A stretch of DNA of 10,988 nucleotides from Spirogloea muscicola. Taxonomy: Eukaryota; Streptophyta; Zygnematophyceae; Spirogloeales; Spirogloeaceae. Positions 8,901-10,988 of this stretch are shown piece after piece. The stretch lies in NCBI GenBank assembly GCA_009602725.1, contig WELB01000008.1, forward strand, positions 9,710-20,697, in the 5' to 3' direction. How positions within the stretch are numbered: the stretch's first letter is position 1; each line of letters opens with the position of its first letter. The notes under the pieces are model-generated. The model did not search any database. It worked only from the letters and a program-made list of their open reading frames with translations, and was not told the origin of the DNA. A program made the position numbers and the translations under genes.

Positions 8901-9868
8901 CAAAGCAGACGCCGTTCTCGCACCTTGGCGTCATTGCAAAGCTGCAGGCGATAGTGAGCGGTAGCTACGAGATTGAATTCCGGCCACTGCCCAACCCCTG
9001 GCTCCTCGACTGCCTGCGCCGCTGCCTCAACCGCGATCCGGCAGCGCGGATCACCATTCCGGAACTCCTCCAGGTCCTACAGGCACCTTCTGTTGAGCCA
9101 CTAGAGGAACATGTGGTGCAAGGACAAGGTTTGATGTACGGGGATTGTGTTCATGGATCTAGTCCTGCTCACTGAAATAAAGCGACAGTCGCATTAATGG
9201 CAGCTGACAGCTTGCGCCACCCTGATGCTTGCGCAGCACCCCTTCCTGAGGCCGGACCTGATTACCGGATCAGGTGGGGCGCCGTCGCGGCCTCTGCCAT
9301 TGCTGCTGCCTTCTATGGGTGGCCAGGCGCTCCAGACACTCCTCGACCAGCTGGCAAGCCTTGGCTGCGGGGACAACGGCAGTGCCGACCTCCGCCGCGC
9401 CTCCCAGGAGATCATCCGGCAGCTTGCAGCCCAGGTCAGTCAGCACAGCAAGCGAGCAATGTTGAAAACCCAACCAATGAAATAGTGCTTCGAGTAAGCA
9501 GCTCAATCTGGCAAGCTTGATTGCACAGTCGATACTGGCATCCTCTGTTGTGTAGGGTCTCTGCTTGACCAGCGACCACCAGCCTCCTGCAGCAATCTGC
9601 GCAGGGACACGTGGACGCACTCTCTGCCTCTTCAGCTGCTGTGGAGCCACCTCAGGACACACATCAAGCGCCGGCAGGCGACCCTCCCCTTACCTCTGCC
9701 TTCTCCAACCCTCTCTCACACGAGCACTTTTACGACTCTGTCGACGGCTTTGACCGGCCAAGCAATTTGGCCAGACAGTCCGCTCGCTCTACGCCGGCTG
9801 GCCACCCTCGTGATTGCAGAGTTGCCCAGCAAGCCCCCGCCATCGATCGCATGCCCAGCATCTGGTAA
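5635..9868 (+). CDS. MPS1: MPS1/TTK dual-specificity protein kinase (about 8 exons)
   Basis: MPS1 acts at kinetochores, phosphorylating MELT motifs and building the spindle-assembly checkpoint. Exon model: 5635-6649, 6698-7830, 7986-8147, 8251-8412, 8605-8754, 8909-9073, 9237-9434, 9593-9868, stop TAA, about 786 aa. Family-defining text includes [105 protein letters not shown] and [16 protein letters not shown] followed by HPFLRP. The kinase exons join in phase 0 at every boundary. The start is uncertain: ATGs at 5635 and 5638 are the first in frame, and 5638 has the better context (A at -3, G at +4). The exon 1/2 junction is also uncertain. Length suits the family (human TTK 857 aa). Confidence 0.9.
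5869..5910 (+). repeat. GCC triplet run encoding 14 alanines
   Basis: GCC GCT followed by twelve GCC units, read in the MPS1 frame as Ala14 between DSH and SAVERW. It is the longest of several GC-only triplet runs in this exon; others are (GCG)10 upstream and an Ala8 tract at 6001-6024. Confidence 0.9.
6001..6024 (+). repeat. GCG/GCC triplet run encoding 8 alanines
   Basis: Eight alanine codons (four GCG, then GCC, GCG, GCG, GCC) in the MPS1 frame. The mixed codons show it is an older, interrupted tract compared with the pure GCC run upstream. Confidence 0.85.
6079..6079. other. Ambiguous base N in a GC-rich stretch
   Basis: A single unresolved base within GGGGTTNGC. It falls in MPS1 exon 1 and makes one residue unknown. 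If it hides a length error, the reading frame of the whole upstream part would change. Confidence 0.95.
6698..7830 (+). other. MPS1: MPS1 putative exon 2: charged linker and kinase N-lobe
   Basis: The frame is open from before 6712 ([18 protein letters not shown]) to the donor GAG|GTGAGA at 7831. The first part is disordered. About 7031-7240 encodes a Glu/Arg-rich stretch that could form a charged helix or coiled coil, followed by [20 protein letters not shown], which looks more conserved. The kinase domain starts near 7606 with [20 protein letters not shown]. The glycine loop GKGGSSKV is at 7651-7674, the ATP-anchoring lysine in ALKRI at 7714-7716, and [11 protein letters not shown] supplies the C-helix glutamate. 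The 5' edge could be 6698 (phase-1 fit), 6712 (best-looking acceptor, wrong phase), 6770 or 6773. Confidence 0.75.
7031..7240 (+). repeat. Purine-rich tract coding Glu/Arg-rich segment
   Basis: The plus strand is dominated by GAG, AGG and GGGAG words. They are read in the MPS1 frame as runs of E, R and K such as [20 protein letters not shown]. Such strand asymmetry can favour triplex or G-quadruplex structure and slippage. At the protein level it would be a highly charged helix. Confidence 0.7.
7986..8754 (+). other. MPS1: MPS1 kinase catalytic core (exons 3-5)
   Basis: Exon 3 (7986-8147, 54 codons) reads [20 protein letters not shown] and ends NFVRLYWQ: hinge and D/E helices. Exon 4 (8251-8412, 54 codons) has the catalytic loop HSDLKPAN with the base aspartate at 8302-8304, DFG at 8353-8361, and an activation segment with [11 protein letters not shown], including the Thr sites autophosphorylated in the family. 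Exon 5 (8605-8754, 50 codons) has [11 protein letters not shown], a Gly/Ala-rich insert ([14 protein letters not shown]) and [18 protein letters not shown]. All residues needed for catalysis are present. Introns 8148-8250, 8413-8604 and 8755-8908 all follow a CAG glutamine codon. Confidence 0.93.
8909..9868 (+). other. MPS1: MPS1 kinase C-lobe end and C-terminal tail (exons 6-8)
   Basis: Exon 6 (8909-9073) reads [18 protein letters not shown] through [16 protein letters not shown], with the structural arginine of the kinase C-lobe. Exon 7 (9237-9434) starts [11 protein letters not shown] and carries a helical stretch, [17 protein letters not shown] to RQLAAQ, which corresponds by position to the post-kinase helices of human TTK. 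Exon 8 (9593-9868) is inferred from the acceptor CTCCTGCAG and an open phase-0 frame of 91 residues, starting [18 protein letters not shown] and ending PSIW, then TAA. Exon 8 has no recognisable domain, so the tail is less certain than the rest. Confidence 0.78.
9173..9181 (+). promoter_or_regulatory. Stop codon abutting AATAAA inside the last-but-one kinase intron
   Basis: Reading exon 6 straight on past its donor at 9074 gives 33 extra residues and then TGA at 9173-9175. This is followed immediately by AATAAA at 9176-9181. The arrangement would allow a shorter MPS1 transcript ending within the intron, without the HPFLRP segment and tail. A chance hexamer is the simpler reading. Confidence 0.3.
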
Positions 9869-10397
9869 TGCAATGCTCGTATAAGATTCTCCATCTCCGA
9901 CCACTCTTGTTGTATAAGGTGGGGCATCAGGAGTCAAGGCTGCAGGCAAAGTGGCAGGACTTTGCAGAACGTACCCCTGCTTGCAGAGAGCAGACAGTAC
10001 TTCCAGGCGCTGCACATCTGCAGGTTGGCTGGCTGGGGCCATGCGTTGGCAGTAGACTGTCATTCTATTCATAGTGCTGCTGCCACTACAATCACAGTGG
10101 AGAAAAGCAAGAAAACGAGCAGCTGAAGAACGAACCCACCACTGCCTGTGCAGCATGCTACGTAAAGAAGTGGCTATCAGATCCAATGTGCCGCCTCTAA
10201 TCTGGCCCTTGGGGCCAATTTACACTTGGTCGGGTGGTCGAGCCGAGGGGTACGTGTGGCACGTTGTAGACAACGTCCGGGGGTTACAACCTCGCGCGCC
10301 CGCCACGGAGGCGCCACATCGGCCGCTGACCAGGACGCGCCTTCTGCCCCTCGTTAGGGAAACGGCGCCTTTGCTGCGTCCGTCCACCCCCCAAGGA
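9869..10397. other. Region downstream of MPS1; no gene recognised
   Basis: This should hold the MPS1 3' UTR. A plus-strand frame (10074-10490) and a minus-strand frame (9716-10186, partly antisense to MPS1 exon 8) stay open, but neither resembles a known family. I see no clear polyadenylation hexamer after the stop at 9868. GC content rises after about 10200 on approach to the repeat family. Confidence 0.4.
10261..10276. other. Perfect short inverted repeat
   Basis: ACGTTGT and ACAACGT flank a two-base centre (AG). It is a small near-palindrome just upstream of the repeat family. It could be a binding site, or part of the element's boundary, or chance. Confidence 0.3.
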
Positions 10398-10402
10398 TCT
10401 CA

Positions 10403-10486
10403 ATGGGCGAGCACCTTCTCTTCCAGGGGACCCACTTCAACGAGCCTAGCATCTCCGACCTTCGGCTGCTTAGCAGAGGTTACTGA
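10403..10486 (+). pseudogene. 3' fragment of repeat-encoded protein (copy B)
   Basis: From ATG at 10403 a 27-residue frame runs MGEHLLFQ then GTHFNEPSISDLRLLSRGY and stops at TGA 10484-10486. The last 19 residues and the stop match copy A. The bases before GTHF read CTTCTCTTCCAG, a good splice-acceptor-like tract. So the first eight residues may be intron rather than protein, and the true coding part may begin at about 10428. Confidence 0.5.
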
Positions 10487-10545
10487 GTGATTTGTAGCTG
10501 CTATGTTTCTGTTTCTTAGCACTTCCCCTGGTCCCCTTCTTTGGA
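10425..10545 (+). repeat. Repeat family copy B
   Basis: This copy aligns with 1-118, with scattered substitutions, across the coding end and about 55 bases after the stop (tttctgttt, cttagc, acttcccctggt). It lies about 507 bases before copy C. Two copies at one end and one at the other suggest local duplication or repeated insertion of the same unit. Confidence 0.75.
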
Positions 10546-10556
10546 CCTCCAGCTGA

Positions 10557-10988
10557 GGTCATGGCGGCTTACCCCTTGCTCGTTCGCGAATCGGACCTGA
10601 TGGGCCTGCGGGTTTGCCCGTCCAAGAGCGTGGCCTGGTCCCACGCGGTCTCCCTGCCAACCTCCAGCTCCCCCACGGCTGTCAGACCCCTGCCAATGGG
10701 CTGGCCATCCTCAAGGTCCCCTTCGGTACACCAGCTCACGTGGGGGTGGACTTGCGGGAACGCCTCCACACCATCGCCCGGCGCTTCCATGGGGAGCCGG
10801 TTGACTTCCCTGCAGCCGGGTCGCTGGCGCAAGTGTATCGAATGCGCCTGGCCGTCTCGCTGCAGAGGTCCATGGCCCGGGCGCTGCACCTTCGTGCCGG
10901 CAGAGCCCTCGCTGCTGCCTCTGGCTCTGGCCAGGGGACCCACTTCCAGGAGCCCAGCATCTCTGATCTGCGGCTGCTTAGCAGGGGT
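10557..10988 (+). CDS. Partial open frame of unknown protein (repeat family)
   Basis: After TGA at 10554-10556 one frame stays open for 144 codons to the window edge. No ATG lies in frame until 10838, so it is either a 3' exon, a piece of a longer element protein, or a frame lacking its start. It reads GLVPRGLPANLQLPHGCQ, ANGLAILKVPFGTPAHVGVD, LRERLHTIARRFHGEPVDF, AGSLAQVYRMRLAVSLQRS, RALHLRAGRALAAASGSGQ and GTHFQEPSISDLRLLSRG. If the contig is closed on its 55-base overlap, it ends Y-stop at 61. Two regions recur in decayed copies (397-483 and 10428-10486), which supports a real ancestral protein. I cannot name it. It could be a mobile-element product or a duplicated host gene. Confidence 0.5.
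10934..10988 (+). repeat. 55-base terminal direct repeat, identical to 1-55 (copy C)
   Basis: Every one of the last 55 bases equals the first 55. An exact 55-base match at both ends fits a de Bruijn assembly with k=55. Such a contig is either circular or a path entering and leaving the same repeat. The sequence is part of the repeat family described for copies A and B, which favours the second reading. Confidence 0.95.

Noticed and set aside
9716-10186. Minus-strand 156-codon frame partly antisense to MPS1 exon 8
   Set aside because: No recognisable family and no splice partners; overlap with a supported exon makes a shadow likely.
1-10988. Bacterial, phage or plasmid origin suggested by a circular-looking contig
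   Set aside because: Spliced FIGL1 and MPS1 genes with consistent intron phases show nuclear eukaryotic DNA; the end overlap fits assembly through a repeat.

Overview
The window is nuclear DNA from a eukaryote, most likely of the green lineage (a streptophyte alga or early land plant; this is inference). Coding regions are broken by short GT-AG introns, about 48 to 305 nt. The protein pieces match two well-known eukaryotic families, and their wording is close to the plant versions as I remember them. I see no bacterial or organellar operon structure, tRNA, rRNA or CRISPR array.

Layout: (1) positions 1-560 hold fragments of a repeat family, repeated at 10398-10988. (2) Positions 562-1444 hold no gene I can support. 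(3) Positions 1445-5288, minus strand, carry a FIGL1 (fidgetin-like 1) AAA ATPase that I can rebuild as 13 exons encoding about 656-662 residues. It has a FxPP motif, a complete AAA core and a Vps4-type C-terminus. (4) Positions 5289-5634 separate the two start codons and form a candidate bidirectional promoter. (5) Positions 5635-9868, plus strand, carry an MPS1/TTK dual-specificity kinase in about eight exons. It has a long low-complexity N-terminal half with polyalanine and Glu/Arg-rich stretches, a kinase domain split by phase-0 introns, and a C-terminal tail. (6) Positions 9869-10397 hold no recognised gene. (7) Positions 10398-10988 hold the repeat family again, including an unrecognised 144-codon open frame that runs off the end.

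The first 55 bases equal the last 55 bases exactly. The contig is therefore either a circle or, more likely, an assembly path that begins and ends in the same repeat.

How the genes relate: in other organisms FIGL1 removes RAD51/DMC1 filaments and limits meiotic crossovers, while MPS1 drives the spindle-assembly checkpoint. Their head-to-head arrangement would allow joint expression in dividing or meiotic cells. That is inference from position only. The two least certain gene-model points are the FIGL1 exon 2/3 junction and the MPS1 exon 1/2 junction.
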